Positions 23,249-34,345 of a stretch of 64,000 bases of DNA are shown here, piece after piece (position 1 is the first letter of the stretch; each line of letters begins with the position of its first letter). The notes beneath the pieces were generated by a model. It made no database searches. It was given only the letters and a program-made list of their open reading frames with translations, and was not told the origin of the DNA. Origin of the DNA: Trichuris trichiura (taxonomy: Eukaryota; Nematoda; Enoplea; Trichinellida; Trichuridae); assembly GCA_037903355.1 (NCBI GenBank), contig JBAJFE010000005.1, forward strand, positions 4,216,001 through 4,280,000. The letters are read 5' to 3'. Position numbers and translations under genes: made by a program.

Positions 23249-26200
23249 TCATGCTTGTGCATCCGGTTTTGTCGTCACTCCTTGTCGTTTGGCTTCAATT
23301 TCGTAAATCAGCAGTCTCCATAATTTGACAACGAAAACGGTGGCCTCTTCGTCTAACACCTAAAAAAGAAAAAATAAGCATAATCGCACGACAGCGTCAG
23401 CGGATTAACAAAAAGAAAAAAGTACCATGGAAATGTCGTCCAATATTTCCTGAGGTTTTGCCTTTTGTTTCACCTTTTGACAGATAAAGTCAACCAGGCT
23501 AACCTCCTCTTCGCCAATGTATTCAACAATCTTTTTGCCAACCCACGGCCTGATCCTCTTTTCAATAACATACTAAACAGAGGAACACGTTAACAAGAAA
23601 GATGCCGACACGTTGTACATGCGGCCTATTGCCTACCGAATCAACGTAGTCCCAAAGGATGTCTTGGGCGAACAATTCATCCTTGGAGGTTGGTATTTTT
23701 TCAATGATAACTTTTGCTACTCTCCGCTTTTCTTCGGCGGTCAGTTGTACACCGCTGTAAGGGGCGTCGATCAAAGCGCGCCTTTCCTCTTCCGTATACT
23801 CGAGTGGAACCAACTTTCGCGCGGGCGGCTCTTCCTGAGTCTCATCCTCGGCGAAAAAGTTTGGTTTCACCGTTGTCGCATTCGCCGCAGCTACCGTGGT
23901 CGCTGCGCCAAGTTTAAGACCGGCAAAACCCATTGGTTGATTGCCCGACGACGAAGCAAGCGAGAAGTTTACTGTACCGCTGGCTGAAAAAAATGCACAG
24001 GTTCCAATAGCTTAGCGCTGCTTGCATGATCTCTTAACAACGAACCTGTTGAAGTGCTGACTTTTTCGTTTGAACTTTTGTCGCTGGCTTTTGCAGCCGC
24101 CGGAGCCGATTCGCTGCGAATCGTTTCCTCCGCGGGAGTGCATACCGGTCTCCAACCACCGCCGGAAGAAACGTTTCCAGCGCTCTCCTTTCCATTTTTT
24201 CCATTGGCAATTTCCTTTCTCAGCTGTTCCAATTCTTCCTTTTCCTTTTGCCTATCGCGCGCGTCCCTTTCCGCCTCTTCTCTGTAATCTTTTAAACGCA
24301 TTTCAAGCGCTTTTCCCCTGTCAGACGTGAATAGCAACGTAAATACGTGGACGCAAGAACGAATACTGATAACGTTTACCTGTAGAACTGCTCGTCAGAT
24401 TTGGAATCGTCATAATCTTCCAAAAAGAGTCTAAGAACTTGTCGATCGTGTCCCTTCAAAAAAAAAAGATCTTTTAAATTTAAACTTCACTTATACGGGT
24501 ATAAGAAAACCTCAACAGCAGCGAGTTGGGCCAATTTTGCCGCCTTCTCTTGTCTTTCCGCCGCTTTTCGTTGTTCTCGATTTTCCCATTTGGCCAATCT
24601 CTCCCTGAAAGCGGCTTCCTTCTCGCGTATTCTGCGCTCCACCCGTCTTCGTTCGTAAGCATCGTCCTCATCAGCTTCGCTAAGCCTTTTTTGAAAAAGA
24701 TACAGTCACCTTTAAAAAGCGGTCAAGTTCTATTGGTGTACTACCTCTGCCTTGCGGCGATTTTACGTCGATCCAAAGATGAATCTCTGCTTTCGTCCCT
24801 TCGTCGACTTTTCTTGGCGCTCTGCCTAGATTCGCTGCTTCCCGAACGAGCCGAATGATGACTTCTGGATCGTTCTCTTGGACGCTTTGATGACGTGGTC
24901 TGATCTTCGACGCTTGGAGAGGCAGATTTTCTGTCTACGTCATTCGTACCGGACTTTGTCCTGCTCTCCTTCTCTTCCTGAAATCAATACGTCACCAACA
25001 ATGCAAATGTCCAATAGAACGCGTCTGAGTGATGGACAAGAATGGAGCTTACGGGTGGTCTCCTCTAGAAGAAGTCGCAATAGCTGTCGTTTTTTTTCTA
25101 ATTAAGCATAACAAGAAGCTGTAAGAGATTGTTCGACGTATAAATGAGAGGATAAAAAAATAGCGAAACCGATCGATGAATGTTCATAAATGGTACGCAA
25201 AAAGCTGCTCTTAACAAACGTCTCAAAAGGGTGGGCGTACGCCTTTGAAACGCCACCAAATTTGTACAAGTGCGTGCGTGTATCCGTGTATGTCAACAGT
25301 CTTTAAGAAGACAACATTATTGGCACCTTGGAGCACCTGCGGAAAGGCACAGAGCATGCTACGATCATTAGTGCGCACATACCTCGATGTTCGAAGGCTT
25401 CCTTGCATACTGGACCCAAACGCTGCTGACCATAACTTATCACACAATCCCTATTTAAGCTGCTTTTTGTAGCGACAACAATTTTGCAGCGAAAAATAAA
25501 AAGAAAAAAAGTGGGCCCACTGACGACCTTTTTTCTCCAGCTGTCCCGAGGCGATCACCTCCTTATATTCCCACCATATACTTCGAGATCAAACTAGTAT
25601 CGATGAAAGCTTGGAAACGACAAATGTACGCACTTGTCGCTCGCTCATTATGCGATATTACTATTTACAAATAAGAAAGGTTTGACGATGACGACACAAC
25701 TTACCGACTGCTCCAAATTAAAAAATGATGCGCAAGAGAAAAGTCGAACACTTCTTTGGCAAGCGTACGAATTTGCATCTGAATTCAACGCTCACATTAT
25801 GGAGACCAATGGCCAACTCTGAGCGCACTCGAAATATGCACGGATGATGGTGCGATTAAATAATATGGACCAATGAACGAAGGGCAAATGGGGAAGGAGG
25901 ATGAGGAGGAGGAAGAGGCTAATGAGAGAGTCTCACTTTGACAATTCTCAAGCAAGTTGAACCACCCCAAACGATGCTTACCTTATGAGCCTCCCGAAAT
26001 TGGATTATCTCTTTGGCAATGTACTCTTTGCGGTCGCGGTCCAGGCTTTCGATGTCCAAATTCTGAAACAGATCAAAACGAATATTAAACGAGGAAAGAA
26101 ATAAGAAAACTCACTCCTCCCTTTCCGCTAAGCGTTGGCGACTTTTGACCGTACGAGCCTGCGTACACAACAGAAAATTGTCATTAGCGACAAACCTGCA

Positions 26201-26980
26201 TGGGATGCAAACTTACCATTGGAAACGCTGTTGCATAGGTCGCCCGCCATTTCGACCACCAACTGTTGTAATGCTTTTCTGAATTGTTCATCCTCTTTTT
26301 TCATCTCGTCATCGGCAGGCAATTGATCTCCTTCGAGAACCAACGGCGGCTTACCGTACAATTCCCGACGTTTGTTAATAAATTCAATAAGAGTCTTCTT
26401 ATTTTTTTCATCGCACTTAAGCACAAGCTTTTTGTCGCCCAAAGGCCAATCGTGAAGTAGACGTAATGCACGCAACGTTGAATCCGGATGATCGTACTCG
26501 CAAAAGCCGAACGCTTGATACTTTCCGCTAGGTCCTTGTATACGCTTCCAATTCATTATGTTACCGCACTTCATGAGCATTGCTTTTATTAAATCGTTCG
26601 ATACCCGCTCGTGTATATTGCCTACGAACACGGTGGTCACTGGCGGACGTTCCATCAAGATTTCCTGCTAAACAACAAAACCTGCCTTGCAAGCAACCAT
26701 TGCCTTTAGAAACATGAAAAGCTTACCCGCTTAACCATTTGCGGCGTTAAGGCTTGCGGAGGAATGCCCTTCGGCGGCTGAGGAGGAATTATACTTGGGC
26801 TAGATAAGGTCGGCATGAGATAGTGAGCGGCCGTTGGTAAAACCGGCACTAAAAAATCGTAAGTATTATAATAGCAACGAATCGCTTTGTCTGCAACTCA
26901 CCAACTGGGACAGCTCCGTAGGCGGGCATGAACGCCGCTGAAGCGAGTTGATGAACTCCAAAACGAGGAGGAAAAGACAT
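23249..26980 (-). CDS. RBM25: RNA-binding protein 25 (RRM + PWI splicing factor)
   Basis: RBM25 is a nuclear splicing regulator associated with U1 snRNP. Twelve exons in continuous phase: 26902-26980, 26727-26848, 26217-26664, 26115-26158, 25982-26062, 24745-24977, 24511-24685, 24380-24453, 24046-24317, 23637-23983, 23426-23572 and 23249-23359. Together they encode 710 residues. A proline-rich start (MSFPPRFG) leads into an RRM (TVFVGNIHERVSND, FGFCEYDHPDSTLRALRLLH). A rather short Arg/Ser/Glu region contains DAYERRRVERRIREKEAAF and FLEDYDDSKSDEQFY. A C-terminal PWI domain (IRPWVGKKIVEYIGEEE, MVLDEEATVFVVKLWRLL) ends the protein. The RE/RD-repeat section is much shorter than in vertebrate RBM25 (about 840 residues). 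Exons could be missing in the 1-kb intron 24978-25981, although joining across it keeps phase. Confidence 0.93.
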
Positions 26981-27729
26981 TGCTACAACCGAACTATACC
27001 AACTGGAAAAACAACAAAACTACAGTACGATACTAATATAACCTGAGCGTCACATTTGACAGTCGTTCGGTACAAGCGGAAGAACCAGAAATAAGCGCAC
27101 ATTTTACTGTCCTTACAGCGCTTTTTAGGCGCATACCAATGTGAACAATTTTTTCGCGTTGTAAATTGTTTAAGGTTCCTCTGTAACATCAGTCAAAAAA
27201 AGTGCGATAGCTTTCAAAAACAACCGACTTAGCTCTCGATGCGCATTCGGGGACTAAAGTTGCTTCTTTATTAAGCACAGTATTTAAATTTGTTACAAAA
27301 TACCCTCCTAGCCAGCCTTTCGCACGTCAAAAATCAGCAAATGCCAATATTCAGTTAAACGATGAGCTGAGTTGCTTTTTGCAAGCACACCATACCTGGC
27401 AAAATAGCCGCAACAAAAATGTTTCGTTGTATCTCGACCTTTTCATTCATTAAGTTTGCTTCCTAAAACTCTTAAACAAAAGATGACTCTGAGCGTACGC
27501 AATGAAAACCCTACCGAACAAACGGTTAAATAGGGGGTTACGCGCCTTACCTTTTATTTTTCACGATATATCAACTGGAAATTGAATTTAATAACGTATG
27601 TTTTAACAAAAAGTTGAAGAGGAAATTAGTACCTGCATTCCAGTTTAAACTACAGTTTATGACGTCACTTCTTTCTTAGAACCGCGTTTTAACGGCACCG
27701 TGTGAACTCGAAATAAAAGTAAGGAGCAT
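26981..27729. other. Intergenic between RBM25 and TSEN34
   Basis: About 750 bases of AT-rich sequence upstream of RBM25 and downstream of TSEN34. I see no gene or strong repeat. Confidence 0.5.
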
Positions 27730-28648
27730 TTATTCATAGCAAACGTTATTTAACGCTCTGCACCACTTCATATGAACAAAGACGGGATGACCCTGACAAT
27801 CAATACTACCTATCATGACGGTTTTCTTCACGTGATTGGCCAGACGACAGAAGGCGGTCATTTCCTTGACTGTTAGCCGTTGGCGGCTTGGCAAGTACAT
27901 GAACATGTGAGAAGCATGATATCGCAATGGATCGCCTAAACGGACGAATATCTTTGGGCGAAATGCATGATTCTTTCGATACCGCGATATAACAGCAAGT
28001 GACAGCCAAATTTTAGGCCACTTGTAATATAGAAGTTTTGCAGAAGAGCGGAAATGATGCTTTTTGGCACGCTGCCCATTTTCTCTTCCGTCTTAAAGGT
28101 GGTTTTTTCACTTGAATTAAAGCAAACCTGCTTGTCACTACTTTACGCGCTTTTAGCCGCGACGGTACAACCGGGCATAAAAAGTTCTCAAGTTCAACTG
28201 GTTGGCAGTGTTCCAACTGCAAAGTTCAAATGCTTTTATCACGCGGCTAATTGCGCGGCAATAGACTACCGTGCTGGCGGTTGTTGATGAGCGCTTGTTG
28301 GTTTCAAATATTGCAATCTTCCCATCGGCTAAAACGAATTCAATCTTCGAATTTGTAAAGCTTCAAATCGGTACTAATGCTTCCGGCATGCCTAAGAGCA
28401 ATTCAGCCTCAGTGTCGCTGATTTGCAAGGGAAGACCGAGTTGGTCGTTTTGCTGCTTATGCGCGCGGAAAGGACCCGCAAAATTGCCAATAATTCTGTA
28501 CTTCTCGCGCAGAGTTCTAACGTCTAAGAAAAGTACATCGTTTCTGCCGTAAGTTATGTAGCAAAACAACAAGATACTTACGGTCGATAGACCAAACGAG
28601 ATACGATGAACCGACCTTCTGCACTGGAACAATATCCTCAGCGGGCAT
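27730..28648 (-). CDS. TSEN34: tRNA-splicing endonuclease subunit Sen34
   Basis: Sen34 is one of the two catalytic subunits of the nuclear endonuclease that removes tRNA introns (3' splice site). Best exon model: 28582-28648, 28375-28523, 28270-28344, 27983-28127 and 27730-27935, giving 213 residues. That is shorter than usual (about 250-310) because the variable middle is small. Family marks are VRTLREKYRI..., HKQQNDQLGLPLQISDTEAE, FYITSGLKFG, YRGDPLRYHASHM and VKKTVMIG. The catalytic Tyr, His and Lys all appear present (Y of LYRGDP, H of RYHASH, K of VKKT). The model needs a 30-nt intron at 28345-28374, because otherwise an in-frame TGA interrupts the frame. A conventional 46-nt alternative breaks the frame before the catalytic domain. 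Confidence 0.82.
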
Positions 28649-28973
28649 CTAGAATCGTAGGCTTTGCTGAAAGTTGGAAGTTAGGCTTAAACATAACTGG
28701 TCGATGAACCTCAAAGCATATACACAACACGCATACAAACATTAAAGTAAACATTTATTCTCTCTCATTTATTTTGCCGGCTGATCTAAAGTCAGTCTAA
28801 AATGTTGAGTTCAATGCTCCCATGTTGGACCTATAACAGCTGCGTCGAGCATTGCTGGAGCGGCAGATGACGTCACGCTAAGCAGCGAGATCAATGTCAT
28901 CGCCTAAACAATAAAAACAATACAATACAAGATGAAAAAAACAAAAAAACCTATATTAAATTCTTCAAATATT

Positions 28974-31900
28974 TCAACTCGACATAGTCTGGCGTCGCCT
29001 GAGTCTTCTGTTTTTCTCCTGAGTGTTGGAATCGTAGTCGGCAATATTTTCGTCGCTCGAATCGATATAATGTTGACTGACGAATCCATTGAAGCTCACT
29101 TCCTTGGTGACGTCAGCTCGGCCAGCGATCAGAGTACAAAGATATACGCAAAGTACAGTGCCAACCAGCTGGAAATATCTGACTGAACAAAAAAACGAGA
29201 AATAATACGAAGATGTCTCGGCGTACCAAAACTATCAACCAGACGCAAAGCGACAACAACTGCGTTTGAGCAAACAATTGACGGCTGAACTTAATGGAAA
29301 GAATCGCTTCGGTCAACGTTACAGCGCTAAATGAATTATCAGTAAGAATGCCATTTAAGGAAAGGGAAACGACAATAGCAAAACTATCGAAAAAAGAAAT
29401 TCGCCATAGACATACCAGTACACCCAGCACTGGGTGCCAAGCCGTTTGCAATCCGGTTCCGTGATGTACATATAGTACTGGCGTATCGCTGGGGCAGTAA
29501 TCAAACATATTATCATCAAGCGAAAGGAGACCAGCGGGTGGCGGGTGTCGATGGCAAAAATGTGCTTGATGAAAAATGTATTCAATTCTGTCACCTATGC
29601 AGTAAAATAACACAAACAGATCAAGCTAAAAATTCGCTGAAAACGTAAACACTCCTAATCTATTGCGCAAGAACAATAGGAATGCTTATTTTCGCGGTTT
29701 GAATCCTATGAATGATGCGCAGGTACTATATATTTATCTATGCGCAAATATAACGACTTTAGCCGCTGCTCTGAAAACCATACGCGCAGGAGACGAAGTA
29801 GAACATATACACTTTGCCAGGCCGACTTTCTCAAAGTTCTCAAACAGGACGAGCAATTAGTACTTGATGATCTACAGTAAGCAGCTCCTATTGAAAACAA
29901 CCTGCCGCCAGAGAGCATTCCACCAGTTATAGAAAAGAAGAAAAGCCAATTTTTAAGAAAACTAAAATAATTTTGGATTAATTCTGCGTGACAGTCGTTC
30001 TATTAGAACTATGAAAACAAAACAGTTTTAAAAAGCTGAAAGCCGATAAGCTAAACTGCACTGCTTCCTTGAAGAGGTCTTTAATCAAGAAGTTTATTTT
30101 GTTGGTAAGAAGATTTCAGCTTTCTATGTTTATTGCACGTTTAATCATTGCGGGAAAACTTAATGGCAAATAGACGCATGCTTTAACATTAGAAAATCTT
30201 ACAATAAAGCTTACTGTATAGTTTTAAGCATCAGATATGCAAATAATTGAATGAATTTAAACTATACAAAAGCTTCGGTGGATTGCTAGGCCAAGTTTCT
30301 CAAAGTTTTCAAACAGGACAAGCAATCAGTACTTAATGATCTACAGTAAGCAGCTGCTATTCAAAACATTAAATTGCTGCCGGAGCGCATTCCACGAGTT
30401 ACACAACGAAAGAAAAGCCAATTTTAAAAAACCTACAATAATTTTGATTAAGTCCGCGTCACCGTCGTTCCATTAGAGCTACGAAAACAAAACAGTTTTA
30501 AAAAGCTAAAAACCGATAAGCTAAACTGTACTGCTTCCATTGAAAGGTCCTTAATTAAGGAGTTTACTTTCTTGGTAAAAAAATTTCATCTTTCTATATT
30601 TATTGCACTTTTAACCACTGCTGGAAAACTTAATGGCAAACGAACGCAAAAAAAAGCTTCCAATAAAGCTTACTGGTCTTTGATTACAATAAAGCTTACC
30701 TACTTAGTCTTAAGTATCAGATAGGCAGATAATTCACTGAGTTTTTAATATGCAAAAGTAATGGCGGAGAGCTGCACGACGAGGCTATTTCTAATGCTAC
30801 GGATGTACACGTTTTCCTGCTTGTTTACGAAAACAAACGTGCGGGACTAAACTTTTACTGCCTTCAGCAAGACAAACTTGATCCCAAGAGGTGTTTACGC
30901 CAATCTGACGTCACACAAACGGGTTTGTTTCCGTAAACACACATCAAAAGGATGACGCTACCACCTTTAGTTATACTTGCGAAGATGTTGTCATTTGGCT
31001 ATTTTCGCTTTGCCTAATGCTCACCATAAACATGATTCAATTACAATCCAACGTCATATACCCATGAATATTAATAAAGCAGCAAGAAATTGCTAAACTG
31101 GTATTCTGCAGAGATATTTTAGAAGGAATTACACTTAACTGGAAACGTTGTAAGGAAGTTTGAAAAACGTACCTGCCAAATGACGACCAGCAACCAAACT
31201 TGCATTATGCGCTTTAGGGTGAACTGAGGTCCCATCCATTCGATTTTGGTCCAACTAGCCGGAGTAAGCTGAAGAACAGCACGCTTTAATTTTCCACGGG
31301 TACCGCGAATAGCTCTGCAAGAAAAAATCAATAAAGAAAAAGTGGATCTCCCAAAATGGATGATAACTTTATGCTCTCCCAATGATAATGACGCATCTCC
31401 AGCTTGCGGCAAATGAACATGCCAAACCATATTCCAAGGCCGTTGCAAAGCAGCACATCCAACACAATGGCATCCCACCAACATTCTCGAAAATTCGGAA
31501 GCAGATGAGTGAAGAAAATCTGAAAAATAAATAAAACAACAGATATGGCTTACGGTTAGAACAGACAAATGAAAACCTCAGTTATCTCCCATGATACGCT
31601 TGTATACCAGCAGATAATGGAGTGACGAATAAGCACTGCCTTTAATGCCCAACCAAGGAAATGACCAACAGCAAACACGTCCAAGTGTGACCAAATACGG
31701 GCCAAATCTACTTGGGAACAATTCACGGCGTATTCCTGAAAAGTATACTCGACGGATGTTCTTCCTACGAACAAACAAACACTACCTTTTCTTCAAGCTG
31801 AAGTTTGCTCAAATGGACGGGATCCCACCAGCGAAGAATAGCCTTCACGTCACCGAAGCTTTGGAAAAGCAAAAACTGCAACGACAGCAAGTAAAATACG

Positions 31901-32340
31901 CTAAGACCTGAAAATCAAAAATGCGCATAACGTCACTTGTGCGTTTTCGTACCAAAAACAATCCGCCATATAGCGGGATGGGGCCGAGTGAAAGGTCCTA
32001 AAACAAAACTAATCAAAATATGCAAGCTATAAATGAACAACGCACCATTGGGAAAGCTGATCATGCTGATCACCAAAAAGGTGAACAACACTACCTTTAA
32101 CCCCATCCATATGTTGTCCGGATAACTTTGATCCGATCTATAACGCAAACATTTCAGAATAAGATATTGATGCTTTGTGGAATTGGTCAACCTGGTGAAG
32201 GCATTATACAGAAGCAATAAGACAACGGCTGCCAAGCCAGTAAGCGTATGCGGTTTGTACAAAAATTCAAGGGAAATATCATCTACGGGGCGTTCGTTTA
32301 CCGTAACAAATTGAATACCCGAATATGGCTGTCGAGCCAT
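28974..32340 (-). CDS. PTDSS1: Phosphatidylserine synthase (PTDSS1/2 family)
   Basis: This is a base-exchange enzyme of the ER membrane that makes phosphatidylserine from phosphatidylcholine or phosphatidylethanolamine. Ten exons: 32192-32340, 32046-32137, 31953-31997, 31786-31907, 31577-31735, 31368-31519, 31173-31314, 29416-29594, 29227-29326 and 28974-29168. They give 444 residues. Diagnostic segments are [94 protein letters not shown] and [10 protein letters not shown]. Multiple hydrophobic segments match the polytopic family. I start at MARQPYSG because an acceptor site just upstream implies 5' UTR there. Intron 7 is 1.58 kb and holds a tandem duplication. PTDSS1 versus PTDSS2 is not certain. 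Confidence 0.93.
29816..30751. repeat. Diverged tandem duplication, two copies about 470 bp apart
   Basis: Inside the large PTDSS intron, 29816-30258 and 30285-30751 are similar along their length. Shared blocks include tttctcaaagtt, gatctacagtaagcagct, aacagttttaaaaagct, ccgataagctaaactg and aaaacttaatggcaaa. Differences are scattered substitutions and small indels. Each copy has a short open stretch before ctacagtaag that could be an exon, but the changes between copies alter amino acids freely. Non-coding duplication or pseudogene pieces are more likely than a nested gene. Confidence 0.75.
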
Positions 32341-32914
32341 GCTCTTCTTCAAATTAGGCGGTACTAAAATATTCAAAAAAGATAGCGAATAAAAACAACT
32401 AACGCAAAAAGTGTTTCTTACGAATTCCCAAAAATCGTAAGTATCAAGCGCGGTAGAAATCACGGACCAAAGCTTTAGTCTTCTACGAGCTTTTCATTAC
32501 GCCGTTACTTCAGCAGCATTGCGCATCTTAAGCAAGCGCTCGTCTGAAAGTAAAATTCTACAGAAATTAGTCGCTACGTGGCAAAATTCAAATTTTAAAC
32601 AAAAGAAGCAAGCGCAACGATAACTCCATTGACCGGAACTCATTGAATAAGAGGCAGAAAGTTTATATCTGATTCGCAGGTACAGCATGCTGTAAATACT
32701 AAGGCAACGTCGCGTAACAGGACATTTCAAGTTGTTGAGTAATCAAATGCTAAAAGTTACTATCAGCAAGCTCAAAAGTTTAACTGGATGCTACTCATTG
32801 CCAAAGAAGTTGGTTGGCATACAGTATACTTGTTTGGACTTGATTTTCATCTAGTTGTATCGGTCTCGTCAAGTAAAGTGTTGTTGTAATTCTGTTTAGG
32901 TCTTGTTTTTTGAA
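32341..32914. promoter_or_regulatory. Divergent intergenic region PTDSS / prefoldin 6
   Basis: About 570 bases lie between two divergent start codons. On the minus strand an acceptor (ttttag, near 32362) just upstream of the PTDSS start suggests a 5' UTR intron there. No other element is visible. Confidence 0.35.
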
Positions 32915-33443
32915 ATGACGGAACAGCTGCAAAAAACACTAGAAAAAGAGCTTAACAAGTATAATGAAATAGATCAAAGTATGTGCTAATCAACGTTGAC
33001 ATGCTTACGCGTCTAGTCCGTTTTAGGCATCAGAAATTACGTTTTATCGCGGCAGCAACTCTCCACGCAGTATGCTGAAAACAAAATGGTTCGCGAGGTA
33101 AGTTTGCGCTATGAAAATACGTCGTTTTTTGAAACAAGTTTCATCATCTCAGGAGTTAAACCACCTGAAAGATGACGCGGTTGTATACAAGACGATTGGT
33201 CCATTGATAGTTCAAGTGCCGCTTGTGGAGTCGAAGGAAACGGTTCGGCAGCGACTAGCCTATTTGGAATCCGAAATGTAGCCATCTTCTTCTCTCTGAC
33301 CAACATAATTCCGCTGCTTTAGTCGACGTGTGGAAACTATTCTTGAAGAAACGGAGAAAAAGCAGATACAGCAGCAAGAAGTTATCCAAAAGATTCAAGC
33401 GCAGTTAAGGGCGAAAATTCCCAAAACTTCTTCGTGTCGTTGA
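32915..33443 (+). CDS. PFDN6: Prefoldin subunit 6
   Basis: This is a beta-type subunit of the hexameric prefoldin co-chaperone, which passes unfolded actin and tubulin to CCT in the cytosol. Four exons (32915-32978, 33027-33097, 33153-33277, 33323-33443) give 126 residues, the normal length. The pattern is an N-terminal coiled coil (QLQKTLEKELNKYNEID), a central beta hairpin region (DDAVVYKTIGPLIVQVP, then VESKETVRQRLAYLESE) and a C-terminal coiled coil (EKKQIQQQEVIQKIQAQL). The segment VYKTIGPLIVQV aligns with the VFKLLGPVLV of other Pfd6 proteins. The introns are 45-55 nt. Confidence 0.93.
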
Positions 33444-34345
33444 TTTTCGACCTTAGCACTTTTCTGGCTTCACTTCCTTTGTCGCTTTGTAAGTATTCTT
33501 ATGCTGCTATTACACGGGGTGCTTTACATGAAAAGTAATTTTTGACGAGCTAAACCGCGTATATACAATGCTAACGTTCTACGCGTGCGGCAGATCCGTT
33601 TTTAATACAGTCTTGTTATACACTTTGGCGGCAAGGCAGTCCTAAACCTAACTTCGAAATAAGTTAAAGCTTAAACCTGTTTTCCCAGAAAAATTCGTGA
33701 TTGCAACAATCACATATCTTGAAGCGTTATAAGGTATGGGAAAGTTTCGTTTGCATGCAGTTCCCATTAAATCGTTTTTTCGTCATATTTCTGATGGGGA
33801 GCCCCGCTGCCGTTATCCTAATTTTTTTCGAAGTAAACTTTGTTTATAACAACGTGCGGAACTGAACCTTTGAACGTTTTCTTCGGAAAAGCAGGTTCTG
33901 TTCTCCCAAACGATGCGCAAGTTCGAACCTTACTGTAATTTTTAAGAATTCCTTACGTCGCTTTGTTTTCTTTCAGTCGACTTTGCAACGTTGGTTTACT
34001 AAGTCTATCTATTATTTTTGATAGTCTTAAGTTAATCTGAATGGACTTATGCGTATTAGATCCAAATCTTTGCAGTAAAAATTATGCTGTAGCACTGTAC
34101 TGGAGAAGCTCCCAATTTGCAGCTGTGGAGCCAAAAGTGTGCGCATATGAATGCTACTAATTTCTCTTAAGCTTTTGGATATTTATTTTTCATCGAAGAA
34201 CCTTCCAAAGAGCAACAAAACCATCCGTTTTAAGAAAAACGTTCACATTGTTGAACTTGCCCTACTTACTTACATTCGTACAAAAAGAGAGACAATAGTA
34301 GCAGATCGAATGAGGCAATGTTTCCTACCAACTAACGCAAAAAGT

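Noticed and set aside
25085..25115. Possible extra RBM25 exon in the 1-kb intron
   Set aside because: It breaks phase with the next exon or contains a stop; the direct join of the flanking phase-0 exons reads through cleanly.
29663..29860. 65-codon plus-strand frame inside the PTDSS intron as a nested gene
   Set aside because: The reading frame is not conserved between the two tandem copies and contains splice-like interruptions; insufficient evidence for a gene.
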